A stretch of DNA of 64,000 nt, from the NCBI RefSeq assembly GCF_036182465.1, contig NZ_CP108081.1, positions 744,001-808,000 of the forward strand. Direction: 5' to 3'. The notes beneath the pieces were generated by a model. That model was not told the origin of the DNA. It saw nothing but the letters and a program-made list of their open reading frames with translations, and did not search any database. This DNA is from Streptomyces sp. NBC_00258. GTDB taxonomy: Bacteria; Actinomycetota; Actinomycetes; Streptomycetales; Streptomycetaceae. This document shows, piece by piece, positions 44,510-52,746 of this stretch. Both the position numbers and the translations under genes were made by a program. How positions within the stretch are numbered: the stretch's first letter is position 1; each line of letters opens with the position of its first letter.

Positions 44510-44536
44510 GACCGGCGAGACGGCGAAGGTGTGACA
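44510..44536 (-). promoter_or_regulatory. ECF41-type promoter for the orphan cytochrome b
   Basis: On the minus strand, TGTCACA (44536-44530), 16 bases, then GGTC (44513-44510). The leader to the start at 44348 is about 155 bases. Confidence 0.82.
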
Positions 44537-44554
44537 CCGTCGCGTGGCCCGACG

Positions 44555-45493
44555 TCAGCGTGTGACGACGTTCTCCAGCTCCTCACCAGCGGCGAACCGG
44601 GCCAGCTGCCGTCGGATGAGCGCCTCGAGACGGGGCCACAGGTCGGGGGTGAAGGCGCCGACGTGCGGGGTGATCAGGACGCCGGGCGCTGTCCAGAGCG
44701 GATGCCCCGGCGGGAGCGGCTCGGGGTCGATCACGTCGAGGGCGGCCCGCAGCCGACCACCGTGCACCTCCTTCAGCAGGGCGTCGGTGTCGACGACCGC
44801 TCCCCGGGACACATTGACGAGCAGGGCGCCGTCCTTCACACGGGCCAGCAGTCCGGCGTCGAAGAGCTGACGGGTCGCCGCGGTCAGCGGAGTGGACAGC
44901 ACGATCACGTCCGCGTCCGCGACGAGCCCGGGCAGTCGCGAGACGGAGTGCACCGGCCCCTGACGCGCGTCCCTGTCCTGGCGCCCGACGCGGGTGACGA
45001 CGCAGCCGAAGGGTGTCAGGAGCTCCTCCAGCGCGGAGCCGACGGCGCCGTGGCCGACGATGAGCACGGACCGCTCGTACAGGGACGAGAAGGTCCGCGG
45101 GTTCCAGTCCTCCCGGTTCTGGGCACGGAGCGACTCCGGTATGCCCCGCAGACAGGCGAGGATCAGCGTCAGAGCCAGCTCCGCCGTGCCGGCGGCCGGG
45201 ACTCCCCGCGCGCTGCACAAGGTCACCTCACGGGGAAGGCGATCGAGTGCCGCCCGCAGTTCGTCGGTACCGGAGCTGAGGGCCTGAACCGCCCGCAGAC
45301 GTGTCATCCGGGCGAGCGGCCCGGCGATGATGTCGATGTCCTTGGTCAGAGGCGGCACATAGAACTCCACCTCCGCCGGGTCCGTCGGGAAGGCCGAACG
45401 GCCGTCCCAGCGGGCGTAGTCGAGCCCCGGGGGCAGATCGGCGAGACGGCCGAACTGTGCGGGCAGCCATACCTGTGGGGAACGCGCGGTCAT
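44555..45493 (-). CDS. D-isomer specific 2-hydroxyacid dehydrogenase
   Basis: A 312-residue NAD-dependent 2-hydroxyacid dehydrogenase. The nucleotide motif is VLIVGHGAVGSALEELL near residue 145. The catalytic Arg is in LLVNVSRGAVVDTDALL near 225, the Glu in ALDVIDPEPLPPGHPLW near 252 and the His in VLITPHVGAFTP near 275. The ATG at 45493 has GGAG upstream. An earlier ATG at 45567 and longer readings begin before the homologous part. It reduces or oxidises an unidentified 2-oxo/2-hydroxy acid. It diverges from the methyltransferase gene; both have ECF41-type promoters in the shared gap. Confidence 0.9.
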   Translation of the reverse strand: MTARSPQVWLPAQFGRLADLPPGLDYARWDGRSAFPTDPAEVEFYVPPLTKDIDIIAGPLARMTRLRAVQALSSGTDELRAALDRLPREVTLCSARGVPAAGTAELALTLILACLRGIPESLRAQNREDWNPRTFSSLYERSVLIVGHGAVGSALEELLTPFGCVVTRVGRQDRDARQGPVHSVSRLPGLVADADVIVLSTPLTAATRQLFDAGLLARVKDGALLVNVSRGAVVDTDALLKEVHGGRLRAALDVIDPEPLPPGHPLWTAPGVLITPHVGAFTPDLWPRLEALIRRQLARFAAGEELENVVTR

Positions 45494-45652
45494 GACGACG
45501 TACTCCGCTCTCACGACGGTTTCGGGGCCGGTGCGCTCGGCCGGCCGGTCGGTGTGCCCTGCCATGGGGCCACTGACCTGGGGCGCGGCGGAGTCGCCGG
45601 CGGGAAGGGGCACTGGTCCGGTCGCGAAGGTCGGAGACGGGGCCGAAGAATT

Positions 45653-45679
45653 GACTGCGCACCGTGTGCATCTGTGACA
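45653..45679 (-). promoter_or_regulatory. ECF41-type promoter (AGTC class) for the hydroxyacid dehydrogenase
   Basis: On the minus strand, TGTCACA (45679-45673), 16 bases, then AGTC (45656-45653). It is back to back with the site at 45703. Confidence 0.65.
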
Positions 45680-45702
45680 CCGGTACACGGCTGCCGCCCT
45701 CG

Positions 45703-45729
45703 TGTCACACACTCTGTTCATACGTTGTC
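45703..45729 (+). promoter_or_regulatory. ECF41-type promoter (TGTC class), leaderless methyltransferase
   Basis: TGTCACA at 45703-45709, 16 bases, TGTC at 45726-45729. The ATG at 45739 begins nine bases later, at the expected transcription start. Confidence 0.68.
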
Positions 45730-45738
45730 ATGTCGGGC

Positions 45739-46503
45739 ATGCACACTGTCATACCCAGAACGCCGAACAGCCGACGGGAATTCGACTCCTATGCGGTGAC
45801 CGCTGAGTTCTACGACATCCTGCAGGCCGACGAGGACGAAGCGCGGGTCCGTCGCCTGTACGGCCGTGAGGTCGCCAAGGCCCGCAGCGGCGTGCTGGAC
45901 ATCGGGGCCGGTACCGGGCGGGTGACGATGCTGGCGCTGGCCGACTCCAGGGCAGACGTGCACGCCGTCGAGCCGGCCCGGGCCATGCGCACGTCCCTGC
46001 TGACCCGGCTCGCCTCCCTTCCCGCCGAGCAGCGGGACCGGGTGACCGTGCACCCGCACCCCCTGGACGAGGCGGCGCTGCACGCGGTCGCGGACGTGGC
46101 CGTCTGTCACAACATGGTGGGCTGCCTCCCACCTGCTCTACGCGAGAGGTTGTGGTCCGCGATCGGCGGGGCTCTCACCCCTGACGGTTCGCTGTTCCTG
46201 CAGCTGCCGCCGGCCCGCCTTCCGGTCCGCACCGTCGTGCGCGTGCTGGCGGACAAGCGAGTCGGCGAGCACATCTACGGCGGGCGGATGACGATGTCGG
46301 CCGCCGGCTACCGCATTCGCACCCGCGTCGACTACTGGGTCAGAAATGCCAAGGACGTGCTGCGGGAACACTCCGAGACGTTCTGGATGTGGCCCGCGAC
46401 GCGCGCTCGGCTCGTCGACGAGCTGGCACAGCACGGATTCGTCCCGCTCCCGGGACACAACGACTCGGAGCTGCTGGCCGTGACTCTTCGGAGCGGTCGG
46501 TGA
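45739..46503 (+). CDS. Class I SAM-dependent methyltransferase
   Basis: A 254-residue methyltransferase with the SAM-binding motif SGVLDIGAGTGRVTMLALAD near residue 50, an acidic motif II (ADVHAVEPARAM) and VAVCHNMVGCLPPALRERLW near 125. It ends with a beta-rich substrate domain. Substrate unknown. There is no ribosome site before either ATG at 45730 or 45739. The promoter position argues for a leaderless message starting at 45739. It is followed by the electron-transfer operon at 46628, which has its own promoter. Confidence 0.85.
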   Translation: MHTVIPRTPNSRREFDSYAVTAEFYDILQADEDEARVRRLYGREVAKARSGVLDIGAGTGRVTMLALADSRADVHAVEPARAMRTSLLTRLASLPAEQRDRVTVHPHPLDEAALHAVADVAVCHNMVGCLPPALRERLWSAIGGALTPDGSLFLQLPPARLPVRTVVRVLADKRVGEHIYGGRMTMSAAGYRIRTRVDYWVRNAKDVLREHSETFWMWPATRARLVDELAQHGFVPLPGHNDSELLAVTLRSGR

Positions 46504-46538
46504 GACGCCGTACGGAGTGTGTCTCCTTCAGGCGGCGC

Positions 46539-46565
46539 TGTCACAACTGGGCCTGCCGCCCGGTC
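46539..46565 (+). promoter_or_regulatory. ECF41-type promoter for the reductase-ligase-acyl reductase operon
   Basis: TGTCACA at 46539-46545, 16 bases, GGTC at 46562-46565. The first gene starts at 46628. Confidence 0.82.
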
Positions 46566-46627
46566 TTCTGGACGGTCCCACCACACGGCTCGCTGTGCGC
46601 GCCACACCATCTGGGACGGGATTCATC

Positions 46628-47860
46628 ATGTCGCGTGTGAAAACTTTCGTGATCGTCGGGGGCGACCTGGCCGCCGGAAAGGCCGCGGAGGAACTGCGCG
46701 CGCACGGTCACGACGGGCCTCTCGTCGTCATCGGCGACGAGCAGGAACGGCCCTACATCCGGCCGCCGCTGTCCATGGGCTATCTGCTGGGCAAGGAGGA
46801 TCGCGAGTCGGTCCACGTGCACCCCGAGGACTGGTACCGGGCGAACGACGTCGACCTGCTTCTCGGTCGGAACGTGACGTCCATCGACCGGCGGGGCAGC
46901 GCGGTGACGCTGGACGGCGGCAGTCGTGTGCCCTACGACCAGCTGCTCCTGGCGACCGGTTCCGCGCCACGCCGCCTGGCCGTCCCCGGGGCGGACCTGG
47001 ACAACGTGCTGTACCTGCGGCGTCTGGGCGACAGCGACCGTCTCAGGGCCGCCTTCAGCAAGGGCGCGCGGATCGTGGTGATCGGCGGCGGATGGATCGG
47101 CCTGGAGACGGCGGCGGCCGCCCGGATGGCCGGGGCGGACGTGACCGTGCTCGAGCACGTGGAACTGCCTCTGCTGAAGGTCCTGGGACGCGAGGCGGCC
47201 GAGGTCTTCGCCGGCCTGCACCGGGAACACGGTGTCGACCTGCGAGCCCGCGCGGAGATCGAGCGCATCACCAAAACCGGCGGACGCGCGGACGGCGTCC
47301 TGCTCGCCGACGGCACCCACCTGCCCGCGGACGCCGTGGTGGTCGGTGTGGGAATCACGCCCAATGTCCGTCTGGCCGAGGATGCGGGCCTGGACGTGCG
47401 CAACGGCATCGTCACGGACGCGCACCTGAGGACCTCCGCCGAGAACATCCATGCCGCCGGTGACGTCGCCAACGCCTACCACCCGCGGCTCGGCCGCCAT
47501 CTCCGGGTGGAGCACTGGGCCAACGCGCTGCACCAGCCGCGCACGGCCGCGCTGAGCATGCTGGGCAAGGAAGCGGTCTACGACCGGCTGCCGTACTTCT
47601 ACACCGATCAGTACGACCTCGCAATGGAGTGCACCGGATACGCGGAGCCGGACGGCTACGACCGCGTCGTCTTCCGCGGAGCGCGGGACGAACGGCGCTT
47701 CATCGCCTTCTGGATGTCCGGCAAGCGCGTCCTGGCCGGCATGAGCGTCAACGTGTGGGACGTCGTCGACTCGATCCGGTCCCTCGTCGAGTCCGGCGTG
47801 GAGACCGACGACGCCGTCCTCCCCGATCCCGCAGTCCCCCTGGAGAGTCTGCTGCCGTGA
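46628..47860 (+). CDS. FAD-dependent ferredoxin reductase-like oxidoreductase
   Basis: A 410-residue enzyme of the NAD(P)H-ferredoxin/rubredoxin reductase family (BphA4-like). It has the first FAD motif FVIVGGDLAAGKAAEELRAH near residue 7, the NAD motif IVVIGGGWIGLETAAAARM near 152 and the second FAD motif NIHAAGDVANAYHPRLG near 275. A C-terminal interface domain completes the family fold. The first motif has GGDLAAG where GGGxAG is usual. It passes electrons from NAD(P)H to an iron-sulfur carrier, perhaps the ferredoxin at 52747. It heads a three-gene operon with the two genes below (gaps of 50 and -1 bases). Confidence 0.91.
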   Translation: MSRVKTFVIVGGDLAAGKAAEELRAHGHDGPLVVIGDEQERPYIRPPLSMGYLLGKEDRESVHVHPEDWYRANDVDLLLGRNVTSIDRRGSAVTLDGGSRVPYDQLLLATGSAPRRLAVPGADLDNVLYLRRLGDSDRLRAAFSKGARIVVIGGGWIGLETAAAARMAGADVTVLEHVELPLLKVLGREAAEVFAGLHREHGVDLRARAEIERITKTGGRADGVLLADGTHLPADAVVVGVGITPNVRLAEDAGLDVRNGIVTDAHLRTSAENIHAAGDVANAYHPRLGRHLRVEHWANALHQPRTAALSMLGKEAVYDRLPYFYTDQYDLAMECTGYAEPDGYDRVVFRGARDERRFIAFWMSGKRVLAGMSVNVWDVVDSIRSLVESGVETDDAVLPDPAVPLESLLP

Positions 47861-47910
47861 GGCACCGCCGGACCCCGCCATCCCGTTCATCTGCCAAGAA
47901 AGGACCAGCC

Positions 47911-49011
47911 ATGACCCCCGAGCCCCCTGCCATCCTTAACGCCGGCCCGTTCGACGGCGTCGACCCGGACGAGTTCGTACGAGCGGCCATGCGCTGGCAC
48001 TTCGACCCGGCGACCGGTTCGCGCTACTGGCTGGACCGGGCCGACCGACTCGGTTTCGATCCCCGGCACGACGTCAAGGGAGTGGCCAATCTGGCCCTCT
48101 TCCCCGATCTGACCGACGAACTGCGGGAGGTCCCGGTGACGGACCTGGTCCCCCGCGGTTACGGGAGCGACGTCCGGCTGGTCAACGTCTTCGACAGCGG
48201 CGGGACGACCGGGGCACCGAAGCGGGTCGTCCAGTTCGACGACTGGGTGTCGCACAGCACGGAGCAGGTCGACCGGCGGCTGCGCGCCCACGGCCTGCCC
48301 ACCGGTACCCAGTGGTTGACCGTGGCGCCGACCGGCCCGCACCTGGTGGGGGACGTCCTGCAGCGGGCGGCACGGTCCCTGGGCGGTCCGGGGCTGAGCG
48401 TCGACATGGACCCGCGGTGGGTGAGGAAACTGGTCGCCGCGGGCCGCAGCGACGAGGTCGAGTCCTACACCGACCACCTCGTCGACCAGTGCCGGCGGAT
48501 TCTGTCGACCCAGGACATCGGCGTGCTCGCCGCCACCACCCCGCTGTTGGAGCGCTTCGCCCGGGAGGACGACCTTCTGGAGCGGATCAACGGCTCGGTG
48601 AGGGCCATCGTCTGGGGCGGCACGCACATGGACCCCGACACCCGCCACCTGCTGGCCACGGACGTCTTCCCCGACACCCCTCTTGTCGGCATGTACGGCA
48701 ACACCATGATGCTCACCGCGCTCCTCGAGCGAGTCGGTCTCAGCGCCGCCCAGCCTTGCGTGTTCGATCCGGTGTCGCCGTACGTGTTCCTGTCGGTCGT
48801 GACCCCCGGCACCCGGGAACCGGTCGGGTTCGGTGAACGCGGCCAGGTGATCGTCAGCCACGTCAGCAAGTCCATGCTCATTCCCAACAACGCGGAACGC
48901 GACACGGCCCTGCGCGTGCGCCCGGTCGACGGCCAGGCGGGGGACGCCGTGGCCGACGTGGCACCGGTCCCCACGGTCGAGGGCGACCGGGTGATCGAGG
49001 GCGTGTACTGA
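47911..49011 (+). CDS. Acid-adenylating enzyme (EhpF/phenylacetate ligase-like)
   Basis: A 366-residue adenylate-forming enzyme. It shows the phosphate-binding loop VNVFDSGGTTGAPKRVVQFD near residue 92, AIVWGGTHMDPDTRHLL near 233 and the aromatic motif VGMYGNTMMLTALL near 258. It resembles EhpF of griseoluteic acid metabolism and phenylacetate-CoA ligases, and is shorter than full acyl-CoA synthetases. It probably activates a carboxylic acid as its AMP ester. The ATG at 47911 follows AAAGGA. Its stop overlaps the next start (TGATG), so the two products are probably made in step and act together. Confidence 0.8.
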   Translation: MTPEPPAILNAGPFDGVDPDEFVRAAMRWHFDPATGSRYWLDRADRLGFDPRHDVKGVANLALFPDLTDELREVPVTDLVPRGYGSDVRLVNVFDSGGTTGAPKRVVQFDDWVSHSTEQVDRRLRAHGLPTGTQWLTVAPTGPHLVGDVLQRAARSLGGPGLSVDMDPRWVRKLVAAGRSDEVESYTDHLVDQCRRILSTQDIGVLAATTPLLERFAREDDLLERINGSVRAIVWGGTHMDPDTRHLLATDVFPDTPLVGMYGNTMMLTALLERVGLSAAQPCVFDPVSPYVFLSVVTPGTREPVGFGERGQVIVSHVSKSMLIPNNAERDTALRVRPVDGQAGDAVADVAPVPTVEGDRVIEGVY

Positions 49012-50396
49012 TGACGGCCACCGGAGCTTTCCCGCCGGTCCATCTGGACGCGCTGGGCCCCCGCGGTCCCTACCGGACGCGGGTACCGAGCGCGGTGCAG
49101 GACGTGACCGGCGCCGAGGTGGCGCGGCTGAGCCTGGTGCCGCCGGTGTACGTGACCCGGACGCTGTCCGCGCTGCGCAAGGCCGAGCCCGTACCGGCGG
49201 CCCGTGTCGACGCACTCCTTGAGGCGGCCGCCGAGGAGTTCGCCACCGCCACCGTCGGCGGCCTGGACGTAGGCGAGTACGAGCACCTCGTCAGCCGCAC
49301 CTGCGGAACTCCGCTCCCGGTGGTGCGCGCCGCGACCCGGGGCACGGCGCGCTTCGTCGCTCTGGCGCGCTCGTCCGCGGAGCAGGGCAGGCCGCGCGGG
49401 ACGCTCGCCGGCCGCGAGCGCGCGGGTGCCGGGCACGCCGTTTGGGCACGACGGGGTGACGTGTTCGCGGTCAACGCCTCCGGCAACCACCCCGGTGTCC
49501 ACCGGCTGTGGCTGGAGGCCCTGACCCTGGGCTACCGCGTCGCCGTACGCCCGTCGCGGCGCGAGCCGTTCACCCCGCACCGGCTGGTCGCCGCGCTGCA
49601 CCGCGCGGGTGTCCGACAGGACCAACTGGTGCTGCTTCCTACGGACCATCGAGCCGCCGACGCGCTGATCCGCGGCGCCGACCGCGCGGTGGTGTACGGC
49701 GGCGACGACGTGGTCGCCCGGTACGCCGGCGATCCCCGCGTACTGCCCCAGGGGCCCGGCCGGAGCAAGATCCTCGTCACCGCGGACACCGACTGGCGCC
49801 GGCACCTCGACACGATCGTCGCGTCGGTCGCCGACGAGGGCGGCACCGCGTGCGTCAACGCCACCGCCGTGCTCGTCGAGGGCGATCCGGCACCGCTCGC
49901 CCAGGCCCTCGCGGCCCGCCTGTCCCGGCTGCCCGGTCTGCCGCCCCAGGACGAGCGGGCGGTGCTTCCGGTGTGCGGCCTGGACCGGGCCCGGGCTCTC
50001 GACTCCCACCTGCGGTTCGTGGCGGCCGGGACCCGGCCCTGGCTCGGCGGCGACGGCATCGTGGAGGATCTCGGCGACGGAAGTGCCGCGCTGCGCCCCG
50101 CGGTCCACCAGGTCGACCGAGCCGACGCCGAGCAACTACGGACCGAACTGCCCTTCCCCTGCGTGTGGGTGGCGCCCTGGAACCGTACGGACGGCATCGC
50201 TCCGCTGCGGGACACGCTCGTCCTCTCGGCCCATACCCGCGACCGGGCCCTACTCGACGCGCTGCTGGCGGAACCCACCATCGCCAATGTGTACGTCGGC
50301 GACCACCCGACCTACTGGATGGCTCCCGGCGTGCCCCACGACAGCTATCTGTCGGATTTCCTGATGCGCAGCAAGGCGGTCGTCGGCACGCTGTGA
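49011..50396 (+). CDS. Acyl reductase of the aldehyde dehydrogenase superfamily (EhpG/LuxC-like)
   Basis: A 461-residue member of the aldehyde dehydrogenase superfamily, closest in layout to acyl reductases (LuxC, EhpG). VFAVNASGNHPGVHRLWLEA is the nucleotide-site region near residue 150, and PQGPGRSKILV follows near 245. The catalytic Cys lies in ADEGGTACVNATAVLV near 280. It should reduce the activated acid made by the preceding enzyme to an aldehyde with NAD(P)H, so the pair would form a two-protein carboxylate reductase. The one-base overlap with the ligase gene supports this. Substrate unknown; no phenazine genes are nearby. Confidence 0.82.
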   Translation: MTATGAFPPVHLDALGPRGPYRTRVPSAVQDVTGAEVARLSLVPPVYVTRTLSALRKAEPVPAARVDALLEAAAEEFATATVGGLDVGEYEHLVSRTCGTPLPVVRAATRGTARFVALARSSAEQGRPRGTLAGRERAGAGHAVWARRGDVFAVNASGNHPGVHRLWLEALTLGYRVAVRPSRREPFTPHRLVAALHRAGVRQDQLVLLPTDHRAADALIRGADRAVVYGGDDVVARYAGDPRVLPQGPGRSKILVTADTDWRRHLDTIVASVADEGGTACVNATAVLVEGDPAPLAQALAARLSRLPGLPPQDERAVLPVCGLDRARALDSHLRFVAAGTRPWLGGDGIVEDLGDGSAALRPAVHQVDRADAEQLRTELPFPCVWVAPWNRTDGIAPLRDTLVLSAHTRDRALLDALLAEPTIANVYVGDHPTYWMAPGVPHDSYLSDFLMRSKAVVGTL

Positions 50397-50404
50397 ACCG
50401 GAGC

Positions 50405-50998
50405 TCAGTGGTGCATGACCAGCATCAACGCAGTCCCCAACGCCATGGCTCCGTGGCGCGTTTGTCCGTACGGATCCGTCGGTGCGGCGCCGTGCGCGCG
50501 GTCGGTGTCGGACCGGAGCGATGGCATGGGGCGAGTCAACAACCGGATGGCGCATGCCAGGAGATACGACGTCAGCACGGCGGTGACCACCGTGGCCGCT
50601 CCTGCGGCGTCGCCGAGAGATCCGGCCGAGACGTGCTCCCGGCCGTGGGACGGGCGCAGCATCCAGGCCATCGCCGCCATGCCCACGGCGGACGGCAGTT
50701 GTGCGGTGATCGCCGCAACGGCGTGCGCCGGGCGGCGGTCGAAGGCCGTCAGGGGGAACCACACAGCGGCGGCCGTGAAGAGGAGCGTCGCTGTCCAACC
50801 GGGCAGCGAGCGGCCGAGGCTCCAGGGCATCGCCGCCATGGCCGCGGCCATGGCGGCGTGCAGGAGGTGGTCCACCCTGTCACGGCCTCCGGTGCCCCGG
50901 GGCCGCAGGCCCTGCCACAGCGCGTGCACCGCGACAACGGAGAAGAGCACCGTGAGCAGGCCCTGTTCGACGTCGACGGGTGTACGCATGGACGTCAT
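50405..50998 (-). CDS. DUF5134-like integral membrane protein
   Basis: A 197-residue membrane protein with five or six hydrophobic segments, rich in Met and His (HLLHAAMAAAMAAMPWSLG near residue 42, AVGMAAMAWMLRPSHGREH near 105). This matches the DUF5134 family of actinobacteria as I recall it; function is unknown, though the Met/His content could suit copper handling. Starts at 50998 or the Met at residue 4 are both possible, and neither has a clear ribosome site. It has a variant ECF41-type promoter at 51046-51072 and converges with the acyl reductase gene. Confidence 0.75.
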   Translation of the reverse strand: MTSMRTPVDVEQGLLTVLFSVVAVHALWQGLRPRGTGGRDRVDHLLHAAMAAAMAAMPWSLGRSLPGWTATLLFTAAAVWFPLTAFDRRPAHAVAAITAQLPSAVGMAAMAWMLRPSHGREHVSAGSLGDAAGAATVVTAVLTSYLLACAIRLLTRPMPSLRSDTDRAHGAAPTDPYGQTRHGAMALGTALMLVMHH

Positions 50999-51045
50999 TT
51001 CCCACACTGTGTGTGCCTTCCTGGTCCCTTGTCGTACGCAGTCAT

Positions 51046-51072
51046 GACCGGGTGCGCGATCCATCCGTGACA
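51046..51072 (-). promoter_or_regulatory. ECF41-type promoter (variant) for the DUF5134 gene
   Basis: On the minus strand, TGTCACG (51072-51066), 16 bases, then GGTC (51049-51046). The last base of the upstream element differs. Confidence 0.68.
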
Positions 51073-51225
51073 CGGAGGGAACGTGACGTGATCAGGGCCG
51101 AGGAGAAGGAACGAGTACCACGGTGTGACGCAGGAGACATGTCGGGCGCGGGCATGCGGTCGGCCAGGAAATCGACCGGCAGCGCCGCTTGTAACATGGT
51201 GCGCACAAGCCAGAAGGGACTCTTC

Positions 51226-52122
51226 ATGCACGCTGGCAGCCACCCCGACGCCCTTGATCAAGCGATGGAGGACTTCCTCGCGGTACGCCCCCAGCTCTTC
51301 GGCATCGCGTACCGCGTACTGGGCAGCATGGTGGAGGCCGAGGACGTCGTGCAGGACACATGGGTGCGGTGGCAGAACACGGACCGCACGAAGGTGAAGG
51401 AACCGGCGGCCTTCCTGACCACGGTCGTCACACGGTTGGCGATCAACTTGGCTCAGTCCGCGCGGGTGCGCCGGGAATCCTATGTCGGGCCGTGGCTTCC
51501 CGATCCCGTCGACACCACGGAGGACCCGCAACTGGGTGCGGAGCGTGCCGAGGCTCTGGAGCTGGCGGTTCTGATGCTTCTGGAGAAGCTGAACCCCGTG
51601 GAACGCACCGCCTATGTGCTGAGGGAGGCGTTCGACTACCCCTACGGCCGGATCGCCGAGATCCTGGAGACGACCGAGGCCAACGCACGCCAGCTGGTGA
51701 GCCGGGGGCGCAAGCACCTGGCCGCCGAGCGCACGGCGCGCGTCACGCGGACCGCCCACCGGCGCCTGCTGGAGGTGTTCCTCTCCGCGGCGCGGACGGG
51801 CGAGCTGTCGGTCCTGGAGGACATTCTGACCGCCGATGTCGTCAGCTACTCGGACGGCGGCGGGATCCGCGGCGCATCCAGGATCCCGGTGGTCGGACGG
51901 ACCCACGTGTCGCGGTACCTCGTGGCCTTCGCCCCGCGCTTCTGGCCGCAGACGGACATCCGGTGGGTCGAGGCGAACGGTCTGCCGGCGGTGCTGATCT
52001 CCTCCGGCGGGGAACCCGTCAGTCTGCTGTCCCTCGACGTCTCGGAGGAGGGTATCGACCGGGTCATGTGGGTGATGAACCCGGCCAAACTGGCGCCCTA
52101 CGTGGCCTCCCTGCAGGACTGA
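51226..52122 (+). CDS. ECF41/SigJ-type sigma factor
   Basis: A 298-residue ECF sigma factor. Region 2 is QLFGIAYRVLGSMVEAEDVV near residue 20. The group's linker motif follows as YVGPWLPDPVD (WLPEP in the consensus), then region 4 is TAYVLREAFDYPYGRIAEIL and TEANARQLVSRGRKHL. A SnoaL-like C-terminal domain has SDGGGIRGASRIPV (DGGGK position) and MWVMNPAKLAPY (NPDKL position). These are marks of group ECF41, whose extension regulates activity in place of an anti-sigma factor. The ATG at 51226 follows AGAAGGGA. TGTAACA lies upstream at 51190 without the usual second element. It is a candidate driver of the regulon. Confidence 0.93.
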   Translation: MHAGSHPDALDQAMEDFLAVRPQLFGIAYRVLGSMVEAEDVVQDTWVRWQNTDRTKVKEPAAFLTTVVTRLAINLAQSARVRRESYVGPWLPDPVDTTEDPQLGAERAEALELAVLMLLEKLNPVERTAYVLREAFDYPYGRIAEILETTEANARQLVSRGRKHLAAERTARVTRTAHRRLLEVFLSAARTGELSVLEDILTADVVSYSDGGGIRGASRIPVVGRTHVSRYLVAFAPRFWPQTDIRWVEANGLPAVLISSGGEPVSLLSLDVSEEGIDRVMWVMNPAKLAPYVASLQD

Positions 52123-52155
52123 CCAGCCCTCGGCGTCTCCGTCGCTCACGGCCGG

Positions 52156-52182
52156 CGTCACAGGAGCGGTCGTTCCTCGGTC
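52156..52182 (+). promoter_or_regulatory. ECF41-type promoter (variant) for ohr
   Basis: CGTCACA at 52156-52162, 16 bases, GGTC at 52179-52182. The ohr start is at 52245. Confidence 0.7.
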
Positions 52183-52244
52183 ATGCAGTAGTCCGGCCCG
52201 AACTGCACGACGGACGCCTCACCACGACGACTCGGAGTCATGCC

Positions 52245-52742
52245 GTGACCGATCCGATCCAGCTGCCCGCCCTGTCCACCGAGAAGGACTTCACCGGGGA
52301 CGAGTTCTCGCCCATCTACACGACGACGGTGACCGTCGACGGTGGTGCGGCCTCGCACGGGCGGGCCTCCGGCCGGGCACGTTCGTCCGACGGCGCCCTG
52401 GACCTGGGTCTGCGGATGCCCGCCGAGCTGGGCGGCAGCGGCCAGGGGACCAACCCCGAGCAGCTGTTCGCGGCCGGCTTCGCGGCCTGCTTCCACGGCG
52501 CGCTGAGCCTCCTGGCGCGGCAGGAGGCACTCGACCCCGCGGCTATCTCAGTCCTGGCGACCGTCGCGTTCGGACGTGATCCCGAGGACGGCGGCTATCT
52601 GCTCCACGTCGACCTGGTGGTGCGGTGGCCCGGCGTCCCGCGCGAGACGGCCACGAGCCTGATGGAGCGGGCCGACGGGTTGTGTCCGTACGCACGCATG
52701 GCCTGGAGGGGCACCCCCACCACCATCACACTCGCTCCCTGA
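52245..52742 (+). CDS. ohr: Ohr-type organic hydroperoxide reductase
   Basis: A 165-residue Ohr subfamily protein of the OsmC superfamily. The peroxidatic Cys is in LFAAGFAACFHGALSLLARQ near residue 88 and the resolving Cys is in ERADGLCPYARMAW near 147. The domain starts after an N-terminal extension of about 15 residues (VTDPIQLPALSTEKDF). It reduces organic hydroperoxides using lipoyl or thiol donors. The GTG at 52245 follows GGAG, while an overlapping ATG at 52240 is followed at once by a stop. It converges with the ferredoxin gene after four bases. Confidence 0.92.
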   Translation: MTDPIQLPALSTEKDFTGDEFSPIYTTTVTVDGGAASHGRASGRARSSDGALDLGLRMPAELGGSGQGTNPEQLFAAGFAACFHGALSLLARQEALDPAAISVLATVAFGRDPEDGGYLLHVDLVVRWPGVPRETATSLMERADGLCPYARMAWRGTPTTITLAP

Positions 52743-52746
52743 CCGG

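Noticed and set aside
46628..50396. A phenazine biosynthesis cluster
   Set aside because: Only EhpF- and EhpG-like enzymes are present; none of the phz core genes is found.
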